Shown here: positions 11,701 to 15,396 of the stretch, piece after piece
Layout: each line of letters starts with the position of its first letter
Position numbering within the stretch: position 1 is the first letter of the stretch
Assembly (NCBI GenBank): GCA_028565635.1
Contig: JAOXYB010015631.1
Span: 6,738 to 22,133, forward strand
From: Phoronis ovalis
Taxonomy: Eukaryota > Phoronida > Phoronidae
DNA: 15,396 bases
Direction: 5' to 3'
The notes under the pieces: model-generated
Database searches by the model: none
Told to the model about the DNA's origin: nothing
Seen by the model: only the letters and a program-made list of their open reading frames with translations
Made by a program: the position numbers and the translations under genes

Positions 11701-14700
11701 GCTACTAATGACACAACAACCGATGAAACTACAATGTTTTCATCAAACTACACAACAACAACAGCACCTGCTACTACAACCATGAATGAAACAACGACAT
11801 ATGGTGAGCTTGACACACAGTGTTTTCTTGCCTCCAAAACAAAATGATAATTCAGAAGAAAAAATTATTGATATACTGTACAAGACAGAGAGCAAAATAC
11901 TTATTCCAGCAGAATGAGATGACTGGATAACATCTGCTTTTAGGCTTTTCTAAAATTGGCGGTATATAATCTCAAAGTATGAAATTGCATAAAAAGTTTA
12001 GGCTGAACGGAATAAGCAAAACAGGAGAACACAATAGACTGTACAACTAGTGCATATGCATAAATCCCTAAGAGAACCTGATCACAGATGAACCTAGTAC
12101 AGACCTTCCAAGTTGGGAAACTGCATTTTATTTATATAGTTGAAATGCTAAATGGCTTGTTCTTTTTTTTTAAATACAAAATGTTTACTATTTTTTGCAG
12201 AATCAACAACGACAGATGTACCGAAGCCAATCAATGTGACTAAATTGTTTGCTTATATTGGCATCAATCGGGTACCAACAGTTGATGAATATGACTACTT
12301 CTGTGCATTACCACTTAAATTCAAGAACGAAACCCAAAGTATCGAAAACACCACTGATACTGCTGGAGGGCGATTAAAGAATAAGGGTTCCAATGTTACT
12401 GAAGACAATGGTCAAGATCCAGAAACTTGTTTCTTATCTAACTCGGACTTTAACTCGTATGTGTTTTTATTCACTGTGGTGTATCAGTTTTTGATTCTTG
12501 TTACAAAAAATATATTTCTGCTTTGAAGTAAGATTGACAAATTTTGTTTACCAGATATGTAGTATGCAGCATATATTTTAGCATAATTATCATTCACTTT
12601 GTCTCTGTAGAACTGAAACTACTATAGTTTATATGGGTGTCCAAACCAGACGTGAGATTTATTATCCATATGTAGAAGAGGAGTATGACGAGGTAACAAC
12701 AACGATGTCGCCCGATGGAAATATCACAACTACTGTATCCACAGGTAGAAGAAGGAAGAGAGCAGTAGCCTTTGGTATGTATTGCAGGAATTTATAGTTG
12801 TTAGATCACTTGATGGACATTTTTTAGTCCTTTAAAAGAAAAAAGAAAAAATTATCCATCTATACTGGGAGTACTTTTATCAAGCAAGACTTGCTTCCTT
12901 TTGGTTAAAATGTTATACCACATACAATATAGTGTTGATACGTGACTTTAGGTGCAGGAGTGCAAAGTGGCTTTGGAGGAAGTGATGACATAACTACAGC
13001 AGCACCTACTGAGATACCATTTAACCCCGAAGACGGAGTGGTGTACTATCAACTAGCCGCCTATGTCTCTCAGTGTAAATATTGGAATGATTGTACAGAA
13101 TCCTGGGAAACTGAAGGCTGTGAGGTACTGTATTCATATATTGATACACGCATTTTTTTGTTATATTAATTTTTATTAGCTGATGATAGTACCACATTCT
13201 TATTTCAAGCTGATGAGAATATATACCAAAATGTCTCCTATTTTATCACATAAAAACAATTTGAAGTACTTTTATAATAAACCAAGTATACTTTAAAAAA
13301 AATCTATTTTTTGACACCGTCATTGCTAATACCTTTAGTTTTTGATATATGTTTAAATCTTTTGTTAACAGAAAAAAAAATAGAAGTGTTTTTTTGGAGC
13401 CAGTTGTTGTAACATAATGTTTTAATTTCTAGGTGGGTCCACTTTCGACACCAATTCTAACTCAGTGCCAGTGTGACTTTTTATCGATAACCTGCCCAGA
13501 TGATTCAGAAGTTATAACCACCACAGAAACTCCAACAACAACAGCTAGTGGACAAATTCCTGAGAATCTAATACCACCTCCACGTGGACCGAGACCTCTT
13601 GCCTTTGCAAGTGTATTTGCCGTGCCTATCAACACTTTTGATCCAAGTGACTCTGCATTTTTAAAGCTAGATTCAAATCCGGGTATTTTTGCAACATTCC
13701 TTGCTTTGCTTGGAGTCTATCTGATTCTTTTGATTTGGGTTATTAAAGCGGATAGGATTGATGAGCTGAAGGCTGGAGTCTTACCTTTGATGGATAATCA
13801 TCCTGATGACAAATACCTGTATGAGCTAGTTGTGTATACTGGAAACAAGCCAAGATCAGGTACTTATTAGAATTATACTAGGATATAAATACCATGGAAA
13901 GTGACCATGGCCCAATAAATCAAAAAGTACATAACTATTTGAGATAAATTTATGAAAAGAATTGATGGCTTTACGAGCTGTTGATTATAAATTACTACGG
14001 GGCATCCTAATAAAATTACAATTGCAGGAGTAGATGTATGGAATACAAGGAGATAAAAATACCACTGGTATGGAACAGCTGAAGATGTAATTTGACTTAT
14101 AGCAGGGAATTTCCATCATTCATATTTAGGCTTGTTTTTTTTTATCAGATACATGTTTGTAGTTTATGACACCATATGTATGTTAGTCAATGTCAGTCCT
14201 AAGCAGGAGACATGCTTGTAGTAGTAGAATTGTTACAGCACTATAAGTATTCTCTGCCTCTGATGAAATATTTTAAAAATTCATTGTTAGGCACTACAGC
14301 TAAGGTTTCAATGGTGTTTGCTGGTGATTATGGGGAAACTGGACCTCGTCTGATTTTTGATAACAAGCGGACTGTCTTACAAAAAGGAGGAGTAGATTCT
14401 TTCCTAATGGCAACACCTAGGTCAATTGGTCAGCCAACATACTTGAGGTGAATATATAAATGTTAACAAACATGTGATGTTTAATTGATTATAATAGTTC
14501 ATTACCTTGGTAATCATATTGATAATATAAATATTCTGACATATAGCCAAAACAAATTTTGTGAAGTACCATAATGTTTCAACTGCATTATGAAGACTGG
14601 TGATTGTAGAGACTATTTATTCTTCTGATGGAGTCTTCAGAATGAAAATGAAGCACTGAGAGCTCTACTTATCAAATTTTTATGTTAGAATATTTTTTTA

Positions 14701-15044
14701 ATAATATGAAATGTATTGTTTAGATTGCAGTAAGATTAGTTCATGTCAAACTCTTGTATTTATTACAATTTGATACAGTATACATTCCTTTAATCTCACA
14801 ATAACAAGGTTAAAAATAAGGTAATAGTTAAAATATTTGGAAAAGAACATATCTGTGTGAGTGATTGTCCAATTAAAAAAAAAACCAACAGACAGTATTG
14901 TCTTTTTGTAGAACATGGCATGATAACTCTGGAAAGAATCCCTCTTGGTTGTTTAGTAGACTTCAGTTAACAGATCTTCAAACAGGAGAAAGGTATTTCT
15001 TTGTGGTTGACAGATGGTTAGCTGTAGAAGAGGATGATGGCATG
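153..15044 (+). CDS. Polycystin-1/REJ family receptor-channel protein, internal part of gene (20 exons)
   Basis: This entry spans the whole visible gene; the coding parts are the 20 exons listed separately. Joined, they give 4,853 coding nt, or 1,618 residues counting the split first codon, with no stop and frame kept at all 19 introns. Domain order: PKD-like repeats (1 to about 235), REJ (about 235-760), GAIN (about 761-1397) ending in a modified GPS (1363-1439), TM1 (about 1464-1483), PLAT (1507-1618). Polycystin-1 family proteins are large 11-transmembrane proteins; some pair with TRPP/polycystin-2 channels in cilia or act in sperm (suREJ, PKDREJ). The N-terminus, TM2-11 and any C-terminal coiled coil are outside the window. 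The family call is firm; the choice between PKD1, PKD1L1, PKDREJ or suREJ orthology is open. The protein is rich in N-x-S/T sequons, as expected of a large ectodomain. Confidence 0.93.
246..705 (+). other. Intron 1
   Basis: A+T-rich intron, GT-AG, phase 1. A short open frame at 407-610 shows no family pattern and lacks suitable splice context. No other feature was seen apart from a T-run and an attatt-rich stretch before the acceptor. Confidence 0.85.
706..2100 (+). CDS. Exon 2: PKD-like repeats and N-terminal half of REJ domain
   Basis: The acceptor is ttttttttag before 706 and the donor is ccgg|gtaaat at 2101. It is phase 1 to 1, 1,395 nt, residues 32-496. Residues 32 to about 65 finish the first PKD domain (GQTGHYECTVNVSNLVS: a G-x-Y-x-C-x-V-x-V-x-N strand). 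Two more PKD-like segments follow; the second has VTCDINYDDG, then a F-x-H-x-F word, then MITCENPVS. The REJ domain then starts: YSWEAYF (from 319), PKRSLDYGLYRF (360-371), AEINGG (about 400), a YDPD turn, and FTWLCRRKC. The REJ module acts on the extracellular side; in sea urchin REJ proteins it belongs to egg-jelly receptors. Read-through of the donor would give a stop at 2178-2180. The exon is far longer than its neighbours. Confidence 0.93.
2101..2535 (+). other. Intron 2
   Basis: GT-AG, phase 1, ending in a T-run followed by an AAG acceptor. The exon 2 frame stays open for 80 nt into it before a stop at 2178-2180, so retention would yield a truncated protein ending inside REJ. Nothing else was recognised. 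Confidence 0.85.
2536..2704 (+). CDS. Exon 3: REJ domain, middle
   Basis: The acceptor is tttttaag before 2536, an AAG-type acceptor behind a T-run. The donor is ac|gtaatc at 2705. It is 169 nt, phase 1 to 2, residues 497-552. It reads (G)ILNDIKTGIFILDTTNV...VIIKKLNERKTILTQ...GDPPQIFLT. This fits the REJ block in which a strand with T-G-x-x-x-L is followed by a V-x-x-K-x-x-x-R strand and a G-D-P-P turn. The exact acceptor is supported by frame and by continuity of the REJ pattern with exon 4. Confidence 0.88.
2922..3023 (+). CDS. Exon 4: REJ domain, Cys block
   Basis: The acceptor is tttacag before 2922 and the donor is ga|gtaaga at 3024. It is 102 nt, phase 2 at both ends, residues 553-586. 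It reads (T)CVTNCRGKFNANQRFSLQS...HAFTF. The C-x-x-N-C pair followed by N-x-x-x-R-x-x-L is a conserved REJ word. Together with WTL at the start of exon 5 it makes the usual strand that ends in a Trp. Confidence 0.9.
3024..3614 (+). other. Intron 4
   Basis: A+T-rich, GT-AG, phase 2. The frame of exon 5 is open upstream to 3511 but has no family similarity there and is preceded by an ordinary pyrimidine tract. No repeat or gene was recognised. Confidence 0.85.
3615..3820 (+). CDS. Exon 5: REJ domain
   Basis: The acceptor is cgtacag before 3615 and the donor is tatg|gtaaga at 3821. It is 206 nt, phase 2 to 1, residues 587-655. It starts with (E)WTLVSIPENSG and ends with FGYRLHVRRKTGNPEIY. The ending matches the REJ strand Y-x-L-x-V with the following basic turn. 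A reverse-strand open frame over this exon is only its shadow. Confidence 0.9.
3821..4273 (+). other. Intron 5 with small hairpins
   Basis: GT-AG, phase 1. It contains an 8-bp inverted repeat at 3960-3985 (ttaacagt/actgttaa) and a 7-bp one near 4089 (tatactg/cagtata). These are short enough to be chance in A+T-rich DNA. No gene was seen. Confidence 0.8.
4274..4471 (+). CDS. Exon 6: REJ domain, C-terminal Cys motif
   Basis: The acceptor is attatag before 4274 and the donor is gaag|gtactt at 4472. It is 198 nt, phase 1 to 1, residues 656-721. It contains NQPPLLGNCIVEPSSGEALL, then TEFNTKC, then a Y-x-V-x-Y strand. P-P-x-x-G-x-C-x-V-x-P-x-x-G-x-A-L with a later F-x-x-x-C is one of the most recognisable REJ signatures, so this exon is among the strongest family evidence in the window. 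Confidence 0.95.
4714..4800. repeat. Nested inverted repeat
   Basis: The outer arms are tagcaagaa at 4714-4722 and its complement ttcttgcta at 4792-4800. The inner arms are gaagtcac at 4764-4771 and gtgacttc at 4783-4790 with an 11-nt loop. The arms sit almost back to back on the right side. It may be the remains of a small foldback element. Confidence 0.65.
5278..5340. repeat. 16-bp imperfect stem-loop
   Basis: The left arm 5278-5293 and right arm 5325-5340 match at 14 of 16 positions (core tgtgaatgaa / ttcattcaca) around a 31-nt loop rich in CG and GC steps. It lies inside intron 6. Function is unknown. Confidence 0.7.
5501..5616 (+). CDS. Exon 7: end of REJ domain
   Basis: The acceptor is gtttttcag before 5501 and the donor is gcag|gtaaac at 5617. 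It is 116 nt, phase 1 to 0, residues 722-760. It reads (G)ILPSIPHGKLVGPG...VNFRIMAVDVYGAPSKILLPVQ. The V-x-F-x-I-x-A-V-D-x-x-G pattern is the last Ig-like strand of REJ in polycystins, before the helical GAIN subdomain. Confidence 0.92.
5617..6016 (+). other. Intron 7
   Basis: GT-AG, phase 0, 400 nt, A+T-rich. No repeat, hairpin or open frame of interest was seen. Confidence 0.85.
6017..6179 (+). CDS. Exon 8: REJ to GAIN junction
   Basis: The acceptor is tctatag before 6017 and the donor is attg|gtgagt at 6180. It is 163 nt, phase 0 to 1, residues 761-814. It starts VSAPKNLSVV and becomes helical: NQNKQEALGLISAIGNTLN. This resembles the start of helical GAIN subdomain A, where polycystins have a G-x-x-x-x-A-x-x-x-x-x-L-N word. 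It is extracellular. Confidence 0.88.
6180..6666 (+). other. Intron 8
   Basis: GT-AG, phase 1, 487 nt. Nothing was recognised apart from ordinary A+T-rich intron sequence. Confidence 0.85.
6667..6839 (+). CDS. Exon 9: sequon-rich insert and first GAIN helix
   Basis: The acceptor is tttttgtag before 6667 and the donor is aaag|gtatgc at 6840. It is 173 nt, phase 1 to 0, residues 815-872. The first half is Gly/Ser/Thr/Asn low complexity with a four-copy hexapeptide (see the repeat at 6693-6764). The second half, SPKEAADQLEANRAQQVK, is a charged helix that continues into exon 10. The low-complexity part is a lineage insert; the helix is family-typical. Confidence 0.85.
6693..6764 (+). repeat. 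Four-copy 18-nt coding repeat, tandem N-glycosylation sequons
   Basis: Four in-frame 18-nt units (6693, 6711, 6729, 6747) encode TSSVNS, TSNVNG, TSSTND and TSSNTT. At each unit border, or inside the last unit, an N-x-T sequon forms: NST, NGT, NDT, NTT. The repeat is imperfect at the DNA level, so it is not a fresh slippage product. It forms a flexible, potentially heavily glycosylated linker. Confidence 0.85.
6840..7899 (+). other. Intron 9, carrying dispersed repeat copy A
   Basis: GT-AG, phase 0, 1,060 nt. Positions 7045 to about 7290 are a diverged copy of the repeat also found in intron 11. The short open frame at 7067-7264 is part of that repeat, not an exon. The rest shows no feature. 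Confidence 0.85.
7045..7290 (+). repeat. Dispersed repeat, copy A
   Basis: It starts with tttttatgcccatcac (7045-7060), identical to 9391-9406. A block at 7108-7165 aligns with 9560-9617, clearly similar by eye (shared words include ttgac, tatgg and ggccat). Its right part has gaccttgaaacgtaggtc. Copy A is shorter by about 106 nt between the head and the shared block. Same orientation as copy B. The right boundary is approximate. Confidence 0.7.
7900..8143 (+). CDS. Exon 10: GAIN subdomain A helices
   Basis: The acceptor is attttttag before 7900 and the donor is ataa|gtaagc at 8144. It is 244 nt, phase 0 to 1, residues 873-953. It reads LRQECVAALELVDIKTVEV... followed by ETAEVAQGILAAI. It is predicted to be a run of amphipathic helices, as in GAIN subdomain A of polycystins. 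Open frame read-through into the intron reaches a stop at 8179-8181. Confidence 0.88.
8144..8466 (+). other. Intron 10
   Basis: GT-AG, phase 1, 323 nt. No repeat or open frame of interest was seen beyond short read-through from exon 10. Confidence 0.85.
8467..8501 (+). CDS. Exon 11: 35-nt micro-exon in GAIN domain
   Basis: The acceptor is tctttgcag before 8467 and the donor is tgaa|gtgagt at 8502. Only 35 nt, phase 1 to 0, residues 954-965. It reads (T)NVLETNTSRNE. It is called because it is needed: exon 10 ends in phase 1 and exon 12 opens in phase 0, so a direct join would shift the frame. The NVLE word also continues the helix after GILAAI in the family style. Both splice sites are strong. 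Confidence 0.8.
8735..8766. repeat. (GT)16 microsatellite
   Basis: Sixteen uninterrupted GT units, followed by atatgc. It is intronic and probably length-polymorphic. On the + strand it forms a GU-rich tract in the pre-mRNA, a type of sequence bound by CELF or TDP-43-like proteins in animals; any effect here is speculation. Confidence 0.98.
9277..9334. repeat. 14-bp perfect inverted repeat
   Basis: Arms aattatggcacttt (9277-9290) and aaagtgccataatt (9321-9334) are perfect complements with a 30-nt spacer. The layout resembles the stem-loop in intron 6, but the sequences differ. It may be a foldback remnant. Confidence 0.8.
9391..9670 (+). repeat. Dispersed repeat, copy B (mollusc-like)
   Basis: It begins tttttatgcccatcac, followed by a hairpin (cactat-gta-atagtg, 9404-9418) and a core with ggcggcgtcgttgtcg. 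It continues with words such as atttggtacagggtaagtac and gatatggtcgattggcgg. The G+C content jumps sharply above the surrounding intron. A reverse-strand open frame at 9461-9667 is the repeat read backwards. The style recalls dispersed repeats seen in bivalve genomes; this is from memory of style only. Boundaries are approximate. Confidence 0.7.
9900..10044 (+). CDS. Exon 12: GAIN domain, start of beta subdomain
   Basis: The acceptor is attttcag before 9900 and the donor is cttg|gtgagg at 10045. It is 145 nt, phase 0 to 1, residues 966-1013. It reads PSIRHNILELSTSIGGQVLEKKVIGEKST, then AKVNMTVVKSTIEDL. The V-x-G-E-x-x-x-x-x-T word before a V-x-M-x-V strand is the usual helix-to-strand transition of polycystin GAIN domains. 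Confidence 0.88.
10045..10708 (+). other. Intron 12, largely a MITE-like element
   Basis: GT-AG, phase 1, 664 nt. About two thirds of it is the inverted-repeat element at 10155-10586. The remaining flanks have no feature, and the acceptor tract (ttgtttttcag) lies clear of the element. Confidence 0.85.
10155..10586. mobile_element. MITE-like element with 25-bp perfect terminal inverted repeats
   Basis: Positions 10155-10179 (starting ttaaagttggggtcccag) and 10562-10586 are perfect reverse complements over 25 nt, enclosing 432 bp in all. The outermost four bases are TTAA on both sides, so a TTAA target-site duplication (piggyBac-type) with 21-bp inverted repeats is possible; a TA duplication with slightly longer repeats (Tc1/mariner-type) fits too. 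The inside has no transposase; the only open frame (10252-10470, reverse) has no recognisable motif. The perfect termini suggest fairly recent insertion. Confidence 0.85.
10709..10812 (+). CDS. Exon 13: GAIN beta subdomain
   Basis: The acceptor is tttttcag before 10709 and the donor is tgtg|gtaatt at 10813. It is 104 nt, phase 1 to 0, residues 1014-1048. It reads GGGGLDMQNGNNIQFPPASSLF...YASVV. The I-x-F-P-x-x-x-x-L-F word fits the family strand that lies between the AKVNMTV and VNQMKESIFP segments. Confidence 0.85.
10813..11403 (+). other. Intron 13
   Basis: GT-AG, phase 0, 591 nt, very A+T-rich around 11050-11270. Nothing was recognised. Confidence 0.85.
11404..11803 (+). CDS. Exon 14: GAIN beta subdomain and Thr-rich linker
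   Basis: The acceptor is ggttttcag before 11404 and the donor is tatg|gtgagc at 11804. It is 400 nt, phase 0 to 1, residues 1049-1181. Residues 1049-1110 (VNQMKESIFP..., SDIVLISMTDDNNQPLNAEKL) follow the polycystin GAIN strands, including the S-x-x-x-x-x-L-x-D-x-x-x-x-P-L-x-x-x-x-L turn. From about 1147 the sequence becomes a mucin-like Thr/Asn linker (DTTTDETT, YTTTTAPATTT, NETTTY). Confidence 0.88.
11698..11803 (+). other. Mucin-like Thr-rich linker (coding)
   Basis: ACA/ACT/ACC-rich codons encode runs such as DTTTDETT and TTTTAPATTT with several N-x-T sequons, continuing as STTTD in exon 15. It is predicted to be an extended O-glycosylated spacer placed inside the GAIN domain. Codon use is mixed, so it is not pure trinucleotide slippage. 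Confidence 0.8.
11804..12200 (+). other. Intron 14
   Basis: GT-AG, phase 1, 397 nt. It separates two Thr-rich coding ends. No feature was seen apart from a good T-rich acceptor tract. Confidence 0.85.
12201..12456 (+). CDS. Exon 15: GAIN domain with acidic/Asn-rich insert
   Basis: The acceptor is ttttttgcag before 12201 and the donor is actc|gtatgt at 12457. It is 256 nt, phase 1 to 2, residues 1182-1266. The Thr linker ends (ESTTTDVPKP) and a strand pattern returns: KLFAYIGINRVPTVDEYDYFCALPL. A loop with sequons (ENTTDTAGG, SNVTEDNG) leads to CFLSNSDFNS. Two Cys (about 1217 and 1258) could pair with each other; this is inference. Confidence 0.85.
12611..12774 (+). CDS. Exon 16: pre-GPS strand, Thr-rich loop and furin-type site
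   Basis: The acceptor is ctctgtag before 12611 and the donor is tttg|gtatgt at 12775. It is 164 nt, phase 2 to 1, residues 1267-1321. It reads (S)TETTIVYMGVQTRREIYYPYVEEEYDE, then a Thr-rich loop (VTTTMSPDGNITTTVST), then GRRRKRAVAF. YMGVQ fits the polycystin strand Y-x-x-V before the GPS. RRRKR at 1313-1317 fits the proprotein convertase pattern R-x-K/R-R. A second donor (acag|gtagaa at 12745) lies inside the exon, 30 nt earlier and in the same phase. Confidence 0.88.
12745..12774 (+). promoter_or_regulatory. Candidate alternative 5' splice site removing furin-type motif (30 nt)
   Basis: The sequence acag|gtagaa at 12741-12750 is a plausible donor (CAG|GTAGAA). Using it would end the exon at 12744 in phase 1, the same phase as the main donor at 12775. 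The next exon would then join as T-G-A-G-V. The ten residues GRRRKRAVAF would be lost except for an equivalent Gly. Seen: both motifs and the phase match. Inferred: that the site is used. Confidence 0.45.
12952..13124 (+). CDS. Exon 17: GPS motif, N-terminal half
   Basis: The acceptor is actttag before 12952 and the donor is tgag|gtactg at 13125. It is 173 nt, phase 1 to 0, residues 1322-1379. After a Gly/Ser/Thr linker the sequence VVYYQLAAYVSQCKYWNDCTESWETEGCE gives the first two Cys and both Trp of the GPS (C-x-Y-W ... W-x-x-x-G-C). An extra Cys sits between the two Trp (WNDC). Confidence 0.93.
13125..13432 (+). other. Intron 17, splitting the GPS
   Basis: GT-AG, phase 0, 308 nt. It lies between the two halves of the GPS motif. 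It has a run of nine A at 13372-13380 and T-rich stretches. No gene was seen. Confidence 0.85.
13433..13859 (+). CDS. Exon 18: split GPS, TM1 and start of PLAT domain
   Basis: The acceptor is atttctag before 13433 and the donor is tcag|gtactt at 13860. It is 427 nt, phase 0 to 1, residues 1380-1521. VGPLSTPILTQCQC (1380-1393) is the second GPS Cys pair. DFLS (1394-1397) stands where N-H-L-T/S is usual. Residues 1398 to about 1435 are a Thr/Pro-rich insert (ITTTETPTTTAS, IPPPRGPRP). Then AFASVFAVPINTFDPSD resumes the family pattern F-A-x-x-F-x-V-P-x-N-x-x-D. TM1 is about 1464-1483 (IFATFLALLGVYLILLIWVI). KADRIDELKAG...PLMDN follows on the cytoplasmic side, and PLAT starts with YLYELVVYTG at 1507. 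Confidence 0.95.
13466..13612 (+). other. Degenerate GPS autoproteolysis site with about 38-residue insertion
   Basis: CQC is at 13466-13474, D-F-L-S at 13475-13486, the insert at about 13487-13600 and AFAS at 13601-13612. In cleaved family members the motif is C-x-C-x-H-L-T/S, with cleavage after Leu; His assists and Thr or Ser is the nucleophile. Here Phe replaces His while Ser remains. In the usual architecture the residue after the nucleophile leads directly into F-A-x-x-F; here the insert intervenes. Loss of self-cleavage is an inference. Confidence 0.75.
13685..13744 (+). other. Transmembrane helix 1
   Basis: About 20 hydrophobic residues (1464-1483) lie between NPG on the outer side and KADRIDELK on the inner side. 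The positive charges just after the helix agree with an intracellular PLAT domain, as known for polycystin-1 proteins. Only this one of the family's usual 11 membrane segments is inside the window. Confidence 0.9.
13860..14290 (+). other. Intron 18
   Basis: GT-AG, phase 1, 431 nt, within the PLAT domain coding region. Retention would stop after two further residues at 13868-13870. No other feature was seen. Confidence 0.85.
14291..14447 (+). CDS. Exon 19: PLAT/LH2 domain, middle
   Basis: The acceptor is attgttag before 14291 and the donor is tgag|gtgaat at 14448. It is 157 nt, phase 1 to 2, residues 1522-1573. It reads (G)TTAKVSMVFAGDYGETGPR, then a short basic stretch, then GGVDSFLMATPRSIG and TYLR. 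These are the core beta strands of the polycystin PLAT domain and are almost fully consensus. This is one of the most conserved exons of the family; PLAT binds lipids and trafficking partners. Confidence 0.97.
14448..14911 (+). other. Intron 19
   Basis: GT-AG, phase 2, 464 nt, A+T-rich with an A-run and T-rich tract near the acceptor. Nothing else was recognised. Confidence 0.85.
14912..15044 (+). CDS. Exon 20 (last in window): end of PLAT domain
   Basis: The acceptor is ctttttgtag before 14912. The donor chosen is catg|gtacag at 15045, giving 133 nt, phase 2 to 0, residues 1574-1618. It reads (R)TWHDNSGKNPSWLFSRLQLTDLQTGERYFFVVDRWLAVEEDDGM. W-H-D-N-S-G, P-S-W-x-x-x-R, D-L-Q-T and W-L-A-V-E close the PLAT fold. 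Read-through reaches a stop at 15078-15080, so splicing must occur before that; a later donor (gtaaaa at 15076) is possible but weaker. The channel-forming half of the gene lies downstream. Confidence 0.92.
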
Positions 15045-15396
15045 GTACAGTACATTTTAGAGTACTTTCTTAGTATGTAAAATTCTAAAACAATTTTACA
15101 TGATTGTACATTTGTAGGATGCGGAGTTCATTAATAGTAAAATGACCAAGTGTGCTTTATGTTGTGAGATTAAAGCTCATTTTGAAGTTAGGAATGGTCT
15201 CTTTCACCAGCAAAATTTATGAAAAATTACAGAATCTAAAATTATGTTGGTATTTTATATATATATTGATACCCAAAAATAACTGTATGTAATTGCTGAA
15301 AACCATATATTTTATTCATCTTTGTACAAGCAAGCATTGGTTTAATATCTTATTCTTACTTTTTACAAGCAAGCATTGGTTTAATATCTTATTCTT
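15045..15396 (+). other. Start of intron 20, runs off the window
   Basis: This follows the donor catg|gtacag. No further polycystin-like exon could be found before the window ends. It has a short TA run near 15254-15265 and the terminal direct repeat. Confidence 0.75.
15325..15396. repeat. Two 33-nt direct copies, period 39, at the right edge
   Basis: Positions 15325-15357 and 15364-15396 are identical over 33 nt (from tacaagcaagcattgg to tcttattctt), with a 6-nt spacer. The second copy ends exactly at the last base. It mirrors the duplication at the left edge. Confidence 0.9.

Noticed and set aside
15045-15080. Gene end at the stop codon 15078-15080 as a natural C-terminus
   Set aside because: A strong splice donor precedes it, the PLAT domain is just complete there, and family members continue with ten more membrane segments; the stop lies in the intron.

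Overview
The window is A+T-rich animal (metazoan) genomic DNA. It carries one interrupted protein-coding gene on the + strand, running the full length and continuing past both ends. Twenty exons with GT...AG boundaries can be placed between 153 and 15044. All 19 joins keep the reading frame and give 1,618 residues of continuous protein (numbered here from the first, split codon). The order of domains is PKD-like repeats, REJ (receptor for egg jelly), GAIN with a GPS motif, a first transmembrane helix, then an intracellular PLAT/LH2 domain. That order is diagnostic of the polycystin-1 / PKD1-like / PKDREJ / sea-urchin REJ family. Which subfamily member this is cannot be decided, because the N-terminal modules and the other membrane segments lie outside the window.

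The organism is probably an invertebrate, most likely a mollusc or another lophotrochozoan. This rests on the intron sizes, the base composition and two diverged intronic copies of a dispersed repeat whose style (short 'tatgcccatcac' head, GGCGGCGTCGT-type core, 'gacctt..aggtca' words) resembles repeats I associate with bivalves. That is inference, not a database result.

Layout: 1-152, upstream intron with a 47-bp-period duplication. 153-2100, PKD-like repeats and the start of REJ, mostly in one 1,395-nt exon. 2536-5616, rest of REJ. 6017-13124, GAIN domain with Thr-rich and sequon-rich inserts. 12747-12761, a furin-type RRRKR site. 13074-13612, a degenerate GPS split by an insert. 13685-13744, TM1. 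13814-15044, PLAT. 15045-15396, downstream intron ending in a 39-bp-period duplication. The introns hold a TTAA-flanked inverted-repeat element (10155-10586), the two repeat copies (7045-~7290 and 9391-~9670), a (GT)16 microsatellite and several hairpins.

The most interesting point is the proteolysis region. The GPS keeps its CxYW...W...GC...CxC framework, but the His-Leu-Thr/Ser scissile triad reads Phe-Leu-Ser. About 38 Thr/Pro-rich residues also separate it from the conserved FAS-F-VP strand that normally follows. The receptor is therefore predicted not to self-cleave. About 80 residues upstream lies a furin-type site, and a second in-frame splice donor just before it would remove that site from the mRNA. 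No second gene, RNA gene, CRISPR array or complete autonomous transposon was seen.
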